From NCBI RefSeq assembly GCF_904849725.1, contig NC_058519.1, positions 541,082,316-541,146,315 on the forward strand: a DNA stretch of 64,000 nt, written 5' to 3'. The stretch's first letter is position 1. Every line of letters starts with the position of its first letter. Under the pieces are notes generated by a model. It worked only from the letters and a program-made list of their open reading frames with translations. It had not been told where the DNA came from and did not search any database. The translations under genes and the position numbers were made by a program. Source of the stretch: Hordeum vulgare subsp. vulgare. Lineage: Eukaryota > Streptophyta > Magnoliopsida > Poales > Poaceae. Below are positions 1 through 10,943 of the stretch, one piece after another.

Positions 1-298
1 ACGTCAGGATGGAGTGGATCTTTTGGAGGAGGAACGCGAGATGGCACTGATTCGATCAACACGACCTACAGTGTTTTCATTCAAGACATGTGAGAAGCTG
101 GGCATTTCACGAAGGTGATCTGGTACTCAGAGTGGATCAACAAAAACCTCATAAGTTAGCTCCTGCTTTGGAAGGGCCTTTCATCGTCACCAAGGTGTCA
201 AACAATGGAGCCTAGCCTACCGTCTCTACAATCTCCAAAAGAGGACAGATGAACCACGTGCATGGAATGCAGATATGCTCAAACGTTTTTATGCTTGA
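1..298 (+). pseudogene. End of G1 pol: integrase C-terminus (broken)
   Basis: The stretch aligns with the last ~110 codons of the G2 pol (about 24990-25294), including the phrases DLLEEERE near the start and DEPRAWN near the end. It ends at a TGA at 296-298 after a K-R-F-Y-A tail that matches K-R-F-Y-T in G2. Part of the middle is deleted or shifted relative to G2, so the frame is not continuous. The rest of gag-pol lies outside the window. In gypsy integrases this C-terminal region binds DNA and follows the DDE core. No function is expected from this copy. Confidence 0.8.
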
Positions 299-380
299 TC
301 AGTGGACTATCCATTGTCACAGATGAAGTTTGCTGAATAAAGTTGCTTGTTAAAGAAATAACCTCTTCAATTTTTCTTGA

Positions 381-1112
381 TTCCGGTCGAGTGGCTTCAC
401 GCCCGAATCCTACTCCGAGTGAAGAGTGATCCTCACACTCGGGGGCTTAGCTGTGAACAAGATTCGCCTAAGTTAACATACTCTTCCGAGTGGATAAAGC
501 TATTCACTCAGACGCTTAGCCGCGAACCAGTCTTTGCCTAAGTACAAAATATACTCCGAGTGGAGAGCGATCCTCACACTCGGGGGCTTAGCTATGAACA
601 AGATTTGTCTAAGTTAACAAACTCTTCCGAGTGGATAAAAGCTATTCACTCGGACGCTTAGCCACGAACCAGTCTTCGCCTAAGTACAAATTATACTCTG
701 AGTGGAGAGCGATCCTCACACTCAGGGGCTTAGCTGCGAACAAGATTCGCCTAAGTTAACAAACTCTTTCGAGTGGATAAAAACTATTCACTCGGACGCT
801 TAGTTGTGAACCATTCTTCGCCTAAGTACAAAAACGTACTCCGAGTGATGAGGGATCCTCACACTTGGGGGCTTAGCTACGAACAAGATTCGCCTAAGTT
901 AACAAACTCTTCCGAGTGGATAAAAACTATTCACTCGGACGCTTAGCTGCGAACCAGTCTTCACCTAAGTACAAAAACGTACTCCGAGTGAAGAAAAATC
1001 CTCGCACTCGGGGGCTTAGCTGAACACGTTTCACCTAAGTAAAAATATAGTCCAAGTGGAAAAAGATTTCACACTCAAAAACTTAGCGTCGAGCAAATCG
1101 CCAAAGTTGAAA
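381..1112. repeat. Tandem hairpin array between pol and antisense gene (G1)
   Basis: About five copies of a ~142-bp unit, each made of two related ~71-bp halves. One half carries CACTCGGGGGCTTAG and the other CACTCGGACGCTTAG. Each half holds two short inverted repeats: CCGAGTG pairing with CACTCGG, and CTTAG..GCGAA pairing with TTCGC..CTAAG (for example 736-750). The array lies between the 3' ends of the convergent pol and antisense genes. The same position in G2 (25381-26375) holds a related array with a 70-bp monomer period. From 1113 to the antisense stop at 1335 the sequence is decayed array plus 3' UTR. Confidence 0.85.
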
Positions 1113-2227
1113 ACTTTTTCCGAATGAATAGCGATCTATTCACTCGAACCAAACCAAACAAATCTTGCAAATATCAAAAGCAGATAGATTCAAAAGAGCT
1201 CAGCACGGATCGAAGTTATCTACGCAGCCATAAAGTACTCGGGATGAATACCCAAATGAGGTTTAAGCGATACATCGACCACTCGGCATACCGAGGCAAA
1301 TTTAAAGTTTTTAGGAATAACAACAGTTTTCTCTTCAAGGACCCCGGGGGCTTGCTGGCTCGACAAAGGTATCGAGATCGATTCCATCAGCAATGCGAGT
1401 CATAGCACTGATGAAAGTCTCCATAAAATCTTTGAACTGGAGCTTCTTGGTATTTTCTACATGGAGCATTTTCACTTTCTCCTCCTTCGCCTCCTTACAG
1501 TGGACCCTGACGAGGGAAAGATTAACATCAGCCCCGCACCGAGCACGAGATTTCTTCCACGCTTGGCCTCTCTCAGGAACTCGACCTAGGCGCTCCATCA
1601 CAGCTTCCAGATCGACGAGGAACGTATCTTCAGGCCATAGCTCTTTGTCGATTCCTCCCACAGCAGCTCGCAGTCGAGTGAAGTATCCTTGAACTTTCAT
1701 GAGGCGGCAGTTGAGGCGATACATATATAAGGCCAAGTCATCAGGAACATGAAACTTGATGGGGTCCAAGTATGGCTCCTCCTCGAAGGTCTCTTTATCG
1801 AAGTCAGGATAGAATTCTATGGAAGAAGAAAAATGAAGCATCAACTGCATATCATTCAACAAAAAAGACACACTTGGCAAAGATAACATACCAATGAGGG
1901 ACGCAAGCATCTTCGCCAGGAAATATTTTACAAAAGGTTCTATGGAATTTCCCCTCTTTGCCATAGAGTTAAGCTTCTTTGCCCTCTCATCCCTTTCTTT
2001 CTTCATTTTTTTCATTTTCTGCCATCAACTTATCAAAGTCTGCAAGCTTCAGTTCATCAGCTTCGGACTTCTCCTTCAGCTTCGCAAGGACTATATCCTT
2101 GTCTTCCAGCACCTTTTTCATTGCATCACACTCCAGCTTCAGTTGGTTCTACGCAGATTCCATCTGGGTATACTGCGACCCAATCATGCAAGCCTTTTGA
2201 CAAACATCCAATTGGAAAAGTAAGTTT

Positions 2228-2465
2228 CATTTGGCACAATTATTTTTGTACTTCCGAGTGGAGAAATACAAGTCATTCGACACAATTATTTTTCTACTTC
2301 CGAGTGGAGAAATACAAGTCATTCAAAACAATTATTTTTCTACTTCCGAGTGGAGAAATACAAGTCATTGGACACAATTATTTTTCTACTTCTGAGTGGA
2401 GAAATACATGTCATTCGACACAATTATTTTTCTACTTCCGAGTGGAAAAATAAAAGTCATTGGAC
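2228..2465. repeat. ~47-bp tandem repeat in an intron of the G1 antisense gene
   Basis: Five consecutive copies of a unit of about 46-48 bp contain TACTTCCGAGTGGAGAAATA, separated by ACACAATTATTTTT-type AT-rich stretches. The units are near-identical, which implies recent tandem amplification. The array lies in the intron upstream of the coiled-coil exon on the minus strand and is absent at the matching place in G2. Confidence 0.85.
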
Positions 2466-2534
2466 AGTTGGATTAGCGGCCCGCCGCACCCACCCAAGTT
2501 CTTAAGACTACTGCCCTTCGTAAACGATCGACAC

Positions 2535-2862
2535 TAGTCTCGGGGACTACACCCAGTGGGTGCACTTAGCGTGCCCCCACTGGATGCAAAATTACTCAGC
2601 CAGACCAGTTTGCCCGAGTCCTGCATATACTCATTCTCAATTAGACCATTGCCGAGGCAAGCACTCGCCAACGGTCTCGGGGACTACACCAAGTGGGTGC
2701 ACTGAGAGTGCCCCCACTGGAATACAAAAACACTCGACCAAGTCCGACCTAGCCGAGTCAAACATAGAGTATACATCTTAACTTTAGACTCCTGATGATG
2801 CAAGCATTCAACAACAGTCTCGGGGACTACACCCAGTCGGTTCACTAAGCGTGCCCCCACTA
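2535..2862. repeat. Three dispersed intron hairpin modules (G1 antisense gene)
   Basis: A ~48-bp module occurs at about 2537-2583, 2673-2720 and 2817-2862. Each copy reads TCTCGGGGACTAC followed by a hairpin whose arms resemble CCAGTGGGTGCACT and AGTGCCCCCACTGG. The same module occurs twice in the corresponding intron of G2 (27501-27548 and 27767-27813). Spacing between copies is irregular, so this is not a simple tandem array. Confidence 0.8.
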
Positions 2863-5145
2863 GAGTAAAGAGAACCTACTATACGGCAAACCCCAGTGGG
2901 TGTAAAGCAATAAAGCATGATTGACAAGATCGACAACATTTAATCGGACTGACAAACAAGATTCAATTGAAAAATAACTTACAGTGGAACTTACTCGGAT
3001 GTTCACTTCGAGTGCCGAGATGGCGTCATACGCCAATTTGCTGGCCTCGAACACCTCCTTTGTGTCTTACATCATCAGCTTGGCCTGGATCATCGCCTCT
3101 TTGGCAGCGCCAGTCCGCTCCTCTGGGATGCGATGCACAGAGAATGCAACTGATGAAGAAGTGGGCATCACGAGTGGGGTAGCTTGAGTTACAAGAGCCG
3201 CACTCTGCATAGTCGTCACGACAGTTAATCCATTCGGAGGGGTCGTCGCCATAGCACCCGAATCGACTAGAGGAGCATTCGATACACGCGTCACAAGCAT
3301 CCCGAGTGCAGATGTAGCCGGCTCAGCAGGAGTTTGTTCTGTACTTGTATGTTGAGGCTCTCGATCGTCATCCAAGAAAATGACACCCGAAGCTAAAATG
3401 GTGATGGTCAAATCAGTCATGATCCAATGCATAAAACGGAGTGAAGCTAATATTTATCATAACTGATCGAGGTGTGGGTTGATCCACTACGTCCAAGTCC
3501 GTATGATCCTCTCCCGTATCGACAGGAGTCGGCACCGAAGTAGCAGCACTGGCAAACAAATTGCGCTCGGTCACGAGAAGTTTGAAAAGACACAATGGTG
3601 AGATGAAAAAGAAAAACACTCACACTGAGGCAACTGGCACGGTGATTCACATTCGCAGCAAAGCCTTCCGAAGTTTTGGCGCATCAGGCTTTGGTTGTTT
3701 TATAGCCTTCTCCGCAGAGTTGGATGCGACGGCTCGGTCCCGCTTCACACTTCTGCTGCTGGAAGCGACTGTTCTACTCGGTGCAGTTGATGGGTCATGG
3801 CGTTGTTTAGTTTGTGGTTCTCGGCATGGAGGAGACTTTTCTACTTCCTCCCTGTCTTCTAAAGCGTCTTCGCTCTCTTCGCTGTCATCCACATACTCAC
3901 TATCGGCACTGCCACATTCACGTTCTCCTCCAAGGTCAAACTGATCCCCGTTGGGCATAGGAGAGTGCAGGTTGGTCCATTCCTGCAAAGCGCAAAGATA
4001 ATAGAGTCAATCGGATGAATATGCAGTCACTCGATGAAGGCATAAATACAATCAGAAAAGTTGTAACATACCAACTTCCGCGGCTTATTCTCAGCACAAT
4101 ATGGCGCGGCTCGTCTAGATCCCATGGGGATGTCGCAAGGACTAGTGATGCTTCTGATCCACTGGCTTACTGTCTCTTCATCGACTTCCTCTGGATGTGA
4201 CCGAGTGAAATCTTTAGAACCAGAGAAATGCCACAAGGCATGGTCCCTTGCCTGAAGAGGCTGGATGCGCCGACTGAGAAACGTCTCCACCAGGTCCAAA
4301 CCAGTCAGCCCGTTTCTAACCAAGTTAATCACTTGAGCCGCCAATATCTCCACTTCTGCCTTTTCATCCTCTAATATAGTCAATATCCTAGGAGTAGTCG
4401 GACGATCTAAGGTGAAGGAGGGAAGGCGAGTCGACATGTTCGGAGATGCAATATTATTGCAGTAGAACCATGACGACTGCCAGTTCCTAACCGATTCAGG
4501 GAGGCTCATTGGAGGATTAGTACTCCTATTCCTCTTCTGAATTCCTATGCCACCACACAACTGAATAACGTTGGTCCGAGTGTCCCCACGATTCGCTTTT
4601 TTCACTGTTTGGGATCGGGCAGTAAATATTTTCTTGAACAAACCCCAATGAGGAGGGCAGCCCAAGAAACACTCGCACACAGTGATGAATGCGGAAAGGT
4701 GTGCAATGGTATTGGGAGGAAGATGATGAAGTTGAATCCCGAAATAGAAGAGGAAGCCGCGAAAGAAAGGGTGTGGAGGCAGAGAAAAACCTCGCTCGAC
4801 GTGAGTGAGGAGGAGAACTTGTTCCCCCTCACGAGGTGCTGATTTAAGCTCCTCTCCTGGGAGTCTCCATGATTTCTTCGCCACCATCACATGTTCGACA
4901 AGATACAAGACATCCTCCTCCGTTAGAGTGGATGGGAGAAAATCCCCCTGTATCCACCCTGGCGGTACTGCCGTTCGACTGGCTTTTCTTCCCTTGCCGC
5001 CCTTCTTGGTGCGCTCAAGCTTGGAGATTTTTCCTGTCGTCATGGTTGTGGTGGCGACAGGAAGATTGAGCAAGGCTGGCAAGACAAAGGAGGAGGATAA
5101 GCAAGAAAAGATCGAGGCACAGCCATAACCCTGGCCATGGCTGCA

Positions 5146-5153
5146 TTTATATA
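5146..5153 (-). promoter_or_regulatory. TATA box of the G1 antisense gene
   Basis: TATATAAA on the minus strand lies ~105 bp upstream of the antisense ATG at 5043. G2 has the same motif at 30133-30140, ~130 bp upstream of its antisense ATG. Conservation of the motif and its placement between two diverged elements supports a real core promoter. The intervening 5' UTR (5044-5140) has no other feature I can name. Confidence 0.6.
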
Positions 5154-5558
5154 AGCGACCGACTGAGTCACCGATTGGTGGGACCTCTAGATCTGAACAT
5201 ATCCCGATATCAGTGGAGACGTGACGCGTGGCGATGATGACGGTGCAATAATCGAGGCTTCTTTGCTCCACTTGCCTGACAGTTGGGTCATCACCGCGAT
5301 GCACCCAGAAACCGAAATTTCAAATCCCGTAAGATCCGGACCTACCGAAGTGATCAGTCTTATCAAAAGATCCCGGTAGTCACTCGAAGGAAGCCCAAGC
5401 ATCTGAAATCACTTGGGTGTATTTCGTAACAGACTCGATCAAGGCGAATGATGAAGATTTCAGTCGACCTGAAGTTTTGTCAATCCCAGGAAAAGGACCA
5501 AGATCCGAATTCACGCCGACCCCTTCATCACTCGAACCCCGATCCATTCGGGGGCTAA
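5154..5558 (+). other. G1 noncoding 3' region ending in the polypurine tract
   Basis: This stretch separates the antisense promoter from the 3' LTR. It ends in CATTCGGGGGCTAA (5545-5558), the purine-rich primer for plus-strand synthesis directly before the LTR start TGATGGGG. G2 has the equivalent CATTCGGGGACTAA at 30511-30524. I see no open frame here. It probably also holds upstream elements of the antisense promoter. Confidence 0.75.
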
Positions 5559-5571
5559 TGATGGGGACATG
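5559..5571 (+). repeat. G1 3' LTR, left piece (13 bp)
   Basis: TGATGGGGACATG is the start of the G1 3' LTR, cut off by C1 at 5572. The last five bases, ACATG (5567-5571), are the left copy of the C1 target duplication. The LTR continues at 48431. Confidence 0.85.
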
Positions 5572-7279
5572 TGTTGGAAATATGCCATAGAGGCAATGAT
5601 AAATAGTTATTATTATATTTCCTGTTACAAGATAATCGTTTATTATCCATGCTATTATTGTATTGAATGAAAACATAGATACATGCGAGGATACAAAGAC
5701 AAAACAATGTCCCTGGCAAGCCTCTAGTTGGCTAGCCAGTTGATCAATGATAGTCAAGATTTTCTGACTATATGCAAGTGTTGTCACTTGATAACTGGAT
5801 CACATCATTAGGAGAATCATGTGATGGACTAGAACCAAACAATGAATGTAGCATATTGATCGTGTCGTTTTATTGCTATTGTTTTCTGCGTGTCAAGTAT
5901 TTGTTCCTATGACCATGACATCATATAACTCACTGGCACCAGAGGAATACCTTGTGTGCATCAAACGTCGGAACGTAACTGGGTGACTATAAAGATGCTC
6001 TAGAGGTATCTCCGAAGGTGTCCGTTGAGTTAGTATGCATCAAGACTGGGATTTGTCACTCCGTGTGATGGAGAGATATTTCGGGGCCCACTCAGTAATA
6101 CAACATTATGCGGATACCAACGATCAAATCTCGGGCAAATAACATACCGAAGGACAAAGGGAACGGCATACGGGATTATATGAATCCTTGACACTGAGGT
6201 TCAACCGATAAGATCTTCGGAGAATATGTATGATACAATATGGGTATCCAGGTCCTGCTATTGGATATTGACCGAGGAGTGCCTCGGGTCTTGTCTACAT
6301 AGTTCTCGAACCCGCATGGTCTGCACACTTAAGGTTCGATGATGTTTTAGTATAGTTGAGTTATATGTCTGGTTACCGAATGTTGTTTAGAGTCCTGGAT
6401 GAGATCACGACCGTCACGAGGGTTTCCATAATGGTCTAGAAACGAAGGTTGAGATATAGGATGGTTTCATTTGGTCACCGGAATGTTTCGGGCAATTCCG
6501 ATAGTGCATCGGGAGTGACGAATGGGTTCCGGGTGTTTACCGGGAGGGGCCCACCCACCCGGGAGTTTGCCCAAGGCCCTAGGGTGGCGCACCATGTCCT
6601 TATTGGGCTGGTGGAGTCATCCCAAGAGGGCTATGGTGCCACATAAGAAAATACCAAAAGAAAAGAAGAAAAAAAGGAAAGAGGGAGGTGGGAAGGAAGA
6701 GGAGGACTCCTCCTTCCCAAACCGAATTGGAGGAGGAGTCCTCCTCCTCCTGGCGGCCGGCGCACCTTGAGGCCCTTGTGCCTCAAGGCTTCCCCCTCCC
6801 CTCCACCTATATATAGTGGGGTTTAGGACTTTTTGAGACATAACTTTGCAACGTGCAACTCAGGGCTATTCCACATAGTTTTACCTCTAGATCGGATTTC
6901 TGCGGAGCTCGGGCGGAGCCCTGCAGGAGTAGATCGTCACCACAACCGGAGCACCGTCACGCTGCCGAAGAACTCATCTACTTCTCTGTCTTTCTTGATG
7001 GATCAAGAAGGCCGAGATCATCGTCGAGCTGTACGTGTGCTGAACACGGAGGTGCCGTCCATTCGGTGCTAGATCGGAACCGTTCGTGGGACGGATCATG
7101 GGACGACGGTGATTTGAAACACGAAGCTGTACCACTACGTCAACCGCGTTTCTTAACGCTTACCGCTGTGCGATCTACAAGGGTATGTAGATCTAATCTC
7201 CTCTCATAGATGGACATCACCATGATAGGTCTTCGTGTGCGTAGGAAATTTTTTGTTTCCCATGCAACGTTCCCCAACA
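5572..7279 (+). repeat. C1 5' LTR
   Basis: The LTR is 1708 bp, begins TGTTGGAAATATGCC and ends CCCCAACA. A TATATATA box lies at 6808-6815, so transcription should start about 30 bp downstream. Compared with the 3' LTR it lacks roughly 115 bp near 6105-6112, a segment retained across the A1 insertion site in the 3' copy. Confidence 0.92.
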
Positions 7280-8548
7280 GTGGCATCATGAGCTAGGTTC
7301 ATGCGTCGATGTTATCTCGAGTAGAACATAAAAGGTTTTGTGGACAGTGATGTTCGATTAGCTGCCCTCCTTAGTCTTTTCTCGATTCGACGTTATTGTT
7401 GGATTGAAGCGGCCCGGACCAACATAACTCGTACGCTTACGAGAGACTGGTTTCATCGATTGACATGCAACCTCGTTGCATAAAGATGACTGGCGGGTGT
7501 CGGTTTCTTCAACTTTAGTTGAATTGGTTTTGACCGAGGCAGTCCTTGGAGAGGTTAAATAGCAATTTGCACATATCCATTGTGGTTTTTGCGTAAGTAA
7601 GATGCGATCATACTAGATACCCATAGCAGCCATGTAAAACATGCAACAACAAATTAGAGGACGTCTAACTTGTTTTTGCAGGGTATGCTTGTGATATGAT
7701 ATGGCCCGTGACATGATGTGATATATTGGATGTATGAGATGATCATGTTGTAATAGTTAATATCGACTTGCACGTCGATGCTAGGGCAACCGGCAGGAGC
7801 CATAGGGTTGGCTTTAAACAAACGTTTGTGTTTGCAGATGTGTTTACTATATTGCTAGCTCGTAGCTTTAGTAGTAATAGCATAGATGACATGACAACCT
7901 CGATGGCGACACATTGATGGAGATCATGATGATGGAGATCATGGTGTGGCGCCGGTGACAAGAAGATCATGCCGGTGCTTTGGTGATGGAGATCAAGAAG
8001 CACAATATGATGGCTGTATCATGTCACTTACGAATTTCATGTGATGTTAATCCTTTTCTGCACCTTATTTTGCTTAGATCGATGGTAGCATTATAAAGTG
8101 ATCTCTCACTAAAATTTCAAGACGAAATTGTGTTCTCCCCGACTGTGCACCGTTGCGACTGTTCATAATTTCGAGACACCACGTGATGATCGGGTGTGAT
8201 AGACTCAACGTTCACATACAATGGGTGCAAAACAGTTGCAAACGCGGAACAATCGGGTTAAACTTGACGAGCCTAGAATGTGCAGACATGGCCACGGAAC
8301 ACATGAGACCGAAAGGTCGAGCATGAATCGCATAGTCGATATGATTAGCATAGAGATGCTTACCATTGAAACTATTCTCAACTCACGTGATGACCGGACT
8401 TGAGTTAGTGAATTTGGATCAAGAACCACTCAAATGACTAGAGAGATGTACTTTTTGAGTGGGAGTTTATCAAGTAATTTGATTAGTTAAACTCTAATTA
8501 TCTTAAACATAGTCTAAGTCCACTTTGCCATATTTGTGTTGTAGATCA
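7280..8548 (+). other. C1 primer-binding site and noncoding leader
   Basis: TGGCATCATGAGCTAGG starts at 7281, one base after the LTR. It is a decayed version of the Copia primer-binding site TGGTATCAGAGC, which pairs with the 3' end of initiator tRNA-Met. The remaining ~1.25 kb is an untranslated leader with no convincing open frame, as expected for this family. A matching leader is present in C2 (36885-38140). Confidence 0.85.
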
Positions 8549-9360
8549 ATGGCTCACACAACAGTCGTCGTGAATTTTAATACATTCCTAGAGAAAGCTA
8601 AGTTGAAAGATGATGGAAGCAACTTTGTAGACTATGCTCGTAATCTTAAGTTGCTCCTGCAAGCTGGGAAGAAGGATTATGTCCTTAATGTTGCTCTAGG
8701 AGATGAACCACCCACTAACGGCTGACCAAGATGTTAAGAACGCTAGGTTAACATTTAAGGAGGACTACTCAGTAGTTCAATGTGCAGTCTTGTATGGCTT
8801 AGAGTCGGGACATCAACGTTGCTTTGAGCGTCATGGAGCGTATGAGATATTCCACGAGTTGAAGTTTATGTTTCAGAAGAACGCCCGGATCAAGGGGTAT
8901 GAGACCTTCGATAAATTCTATGCTTGCAAGATGGAGGAGAATTCGTCTGTCAGTGAACATGTGCTCAAAATGTCTGGGTACTCAAATCGTCTAGCTTAGC
9001 TAGGGATTGAACTCCCGCAAGAGGCTATCACTGACATAATTCTTCAATCACTGCCACCAAGCTACAAGAGCTTTGTGTTGAACTATAACATGCAAGGGAT
9101 GAACAAGTCGCCCGGCGAGTTATTCGCGATGCTGAAAGTCGCAGAGTCAGAACTCCGGAAAGAGCATCAAGTGTTGATGGTCAATAAGACCACTAGTTTC
9201 AAGAGAAATAGCAAAGGCAAGAAGGGTAACACCAAGAATAGCGGCAAGCCTGTTGCCAATCTGACGAAGAAACCCAAGGCTGGACCTAAGCCTGAAACAG
9301 AGTGTTATTACTGCAAGGATCTGGGTCACTGGAAGCGCAACTGCCCCAAGTATTTGGTTG
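8549..9360 (+). pseudogene. gag: C1 gag (broken)
   Basis: The frame starts at the ATG at 8549 (MAHTTVVVNFNTFLEKAKLK). It shifts near 8720, continues from about 8703, meets a TAG at 8998, and continues to the zinc knuckle C-Y-Y-C-x4-H-x4-C near 9303-9343. The knuckle is complete here, unlike in C2. Gag forms the virus-like particle and its knuckle binds element RNA. One frameshift and one stop make this copy non-functional. Confidence 0.88.
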
Positions 9361-10937
9361 CTAAGAAGGCGGCCAAGGAAAAATCAGGTATATTCAATAT
9401 ACATGTTATTGATGTGTACTTAACCAATTCTCGTAGTAGTGCCTGGGTATTCGATACCGGTTGTGTTGCTCATATTTGCAACTCGAAACAGGAACTATGG
9501 AATAAAACGAAGGCTGGCGAAAGATGAAGTGACGATGCGCGTGGGAAATGGTTCCAAGGTTGATGCAATCGCTGTCGGCACAGTTTCACTTCAGTTACCA
9601 TCAGGATTAGTTATGAACTTAAATAATTGTTATTTAGTGCATGTGTTAAGCATGAACATTATATTTGGATCTTGTTTATTGCGAGACGGTTACTCGTTTA
9701 AGTCAGAGAATAATGGTTGTTCTATTTCTAAGAGTAATATCTTTTATGGTCATGCACCCAATGTGAGAGGATTGTTCATATTGAATCTTGATAGCGATGA
9801 TACACATATACATAACATTGAGACCAAAAGATGTACAATTAACAATGATAGCGCCATGTTTTTATTGCACTGCCGCTTAGGTCATATTGGTGTAAAGCGC
9901 ATGAAGAAACTCCATTCTGATGGACTTTTGGAGTCACTTGACTTTGAATCACTTGACACGTGCGAACCATGCCTCATGGGCAAGATGACTAAGACTCCGT
10001 TGTCCGGAACAATGGAGCGTGCAAGTGACTTGTTGGAAATCATACATACCGATGTGTGCAGTACGATGAGTGTGGAGGCGCACGGTGGATATCATTATTT
10101 TCTCACCTTCACTGACGATTTGAGTAGGTATGGATATATCTACTTGATGAAGCACAAGTCTAAAACGTTTGAGAAGTTGAGGCAATTTCAGAGTGAAGTT
10201 GAAAATCATCGTAACAAGAAGATCAAGTTCCTACGGTCTGATCGTGGGGGTGAATATCTGAGTTTTGAGTTTGGTGCTCACTTAAGACAATGTGGAACTG
10301 TTTCAGAGTTGACATCGCCTAGAACACCACAGCGTAATGGTGTGTCCGAACGTCGTAATCGTACTTTGTTAGAGATGGTGTGATCTATAATGTCTCTTAC
10401 CGATTTGCCGTTATCGTTTTGGGTTATGCAATAGAGACAACTGCATTCACTTTAAATAGGGCACCATCAAAATCCGTTGAGACGACACCATACGAACTGT
10501 GGTATGGAAAAGATCGAAGTTGTCGTTTCTTAAAGTTTGGGGAGATGATGCTTATGTCAAAAAAGCTTCAGCCTAAAAAGCTGGAACCCAAAGCGGAAAA
10601 GTGTGTCTTCATAGGTTACCCAAAGGAGACAGCTGGGTACACCTTCTATCTCAAATCCGAGGGCAAAGTGTTTGTTGCTAAAAACAGAGCTTTTCTTGAG
10701 AAGGAGTTTCTCTCGAAAGAATTGAGTGGGAGGAATATAGAACTTGATGAGGTTGTTGAACCTCTAGTCCCTCTAGATGGTGATGCAGAGCAAGGGGAAA
10801 CCCTTGTCTTTTCGACGCCGGTTGAGGAGGAGGTTGATGATGATGATCATGAAACATCGGATCAAGTTCCTATCGGACCTCGCAGGTCGACAAGATCACG
10901 TACTATTCCTGAGTGGTACGGTAATCCTGTCTTATAA
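9361..10937 (+). pseudogene. pol: C1 pol, protease and integrase part (broken)
   Basis: The aspartic protease has an intact D-T-G (WVFDTGCVAHI, near 9450). A frameshift follows near 9520. The GAG-pre-integrase zinc region (CRLGHIGVKRMKKLH, C-EPCLMGK) is followed by the integrase core with the acidic residues visible at IIHTDVC, SDRGGEY and NGVSERRNR. A TGA at 10381 (probably from CGA) interrupts the integrase, and a stop near 10935 closes the linker to reverse transcriptase. Order PR-IN-RT-RH is diagnostic of Copia. Confidence 0.88.
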
Positions 10938-10943
10938 ATCATA

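Larger units (their letters stand above)
1335..5043 (-). pseudogene. Antisense accessory gene of G1 (spliced, decayed)
   Basis: This multi-exon gene runs against pol, from an ATG at 5043 to a stop at 1335. Exon 1 (5043-4072) encodes a basic N-terminus and then a region like the 'putative gypsy type transposon' domain (PF04195-type; recalled, not searched), with motifs GWIQGDFLPS and GCPPHWGLFK. It ends at a GTATGT donor in phase 0. Exon 2 starts at 3982 after TTTGCAG (EWTNLHSP..), is acidic and low complexity, and has a TGA near 3647. A later exon (about 3400-3023) has a stop near 3064. A coiled-coil exon ends at 1892 at a GTATGT donor (phase 1), and the last exon (1816-1335) continues in matching phase. 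G2 carries the homologue at 26468-30003 with corresponding junctions. Function is unknown. The nonsense codons suggest this copy is dead. Confidence 0.75.
1..5571 (+). mobile_element. Tat-like Ty3/gypsy LTR retrotransposon G1, 3' half (left piece)
   Basis: This is the 3' half of a gypsy element whose 5' half lies left of the window. It has the same order as the complete element G2 at 18780-31083: end of integrase, hairpin tandem array, antisense gene, polypurine tract, then LTR. The 3' LTR begins at 5559 with TGATGGGG and is cut after 13 bp by Copia element C1. It resumes at 48431 and ends at 48959 in CCCACGACA. G1 and G2 differ clearly in sequence, so they are related subfamilies and not two copies of one recent burst. 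The Tat-lineage assignment rests on the antisense gene and on the second RNase H seen in G2. Confidence 0.9.

Noticed and set aside
381..1112. Possible CRISPR-like array (also 25381-26375 and 2228-2465)
   Set aside because: The arrays are continuous tandem repeats without unique spacers, in a plant retrotransposon.
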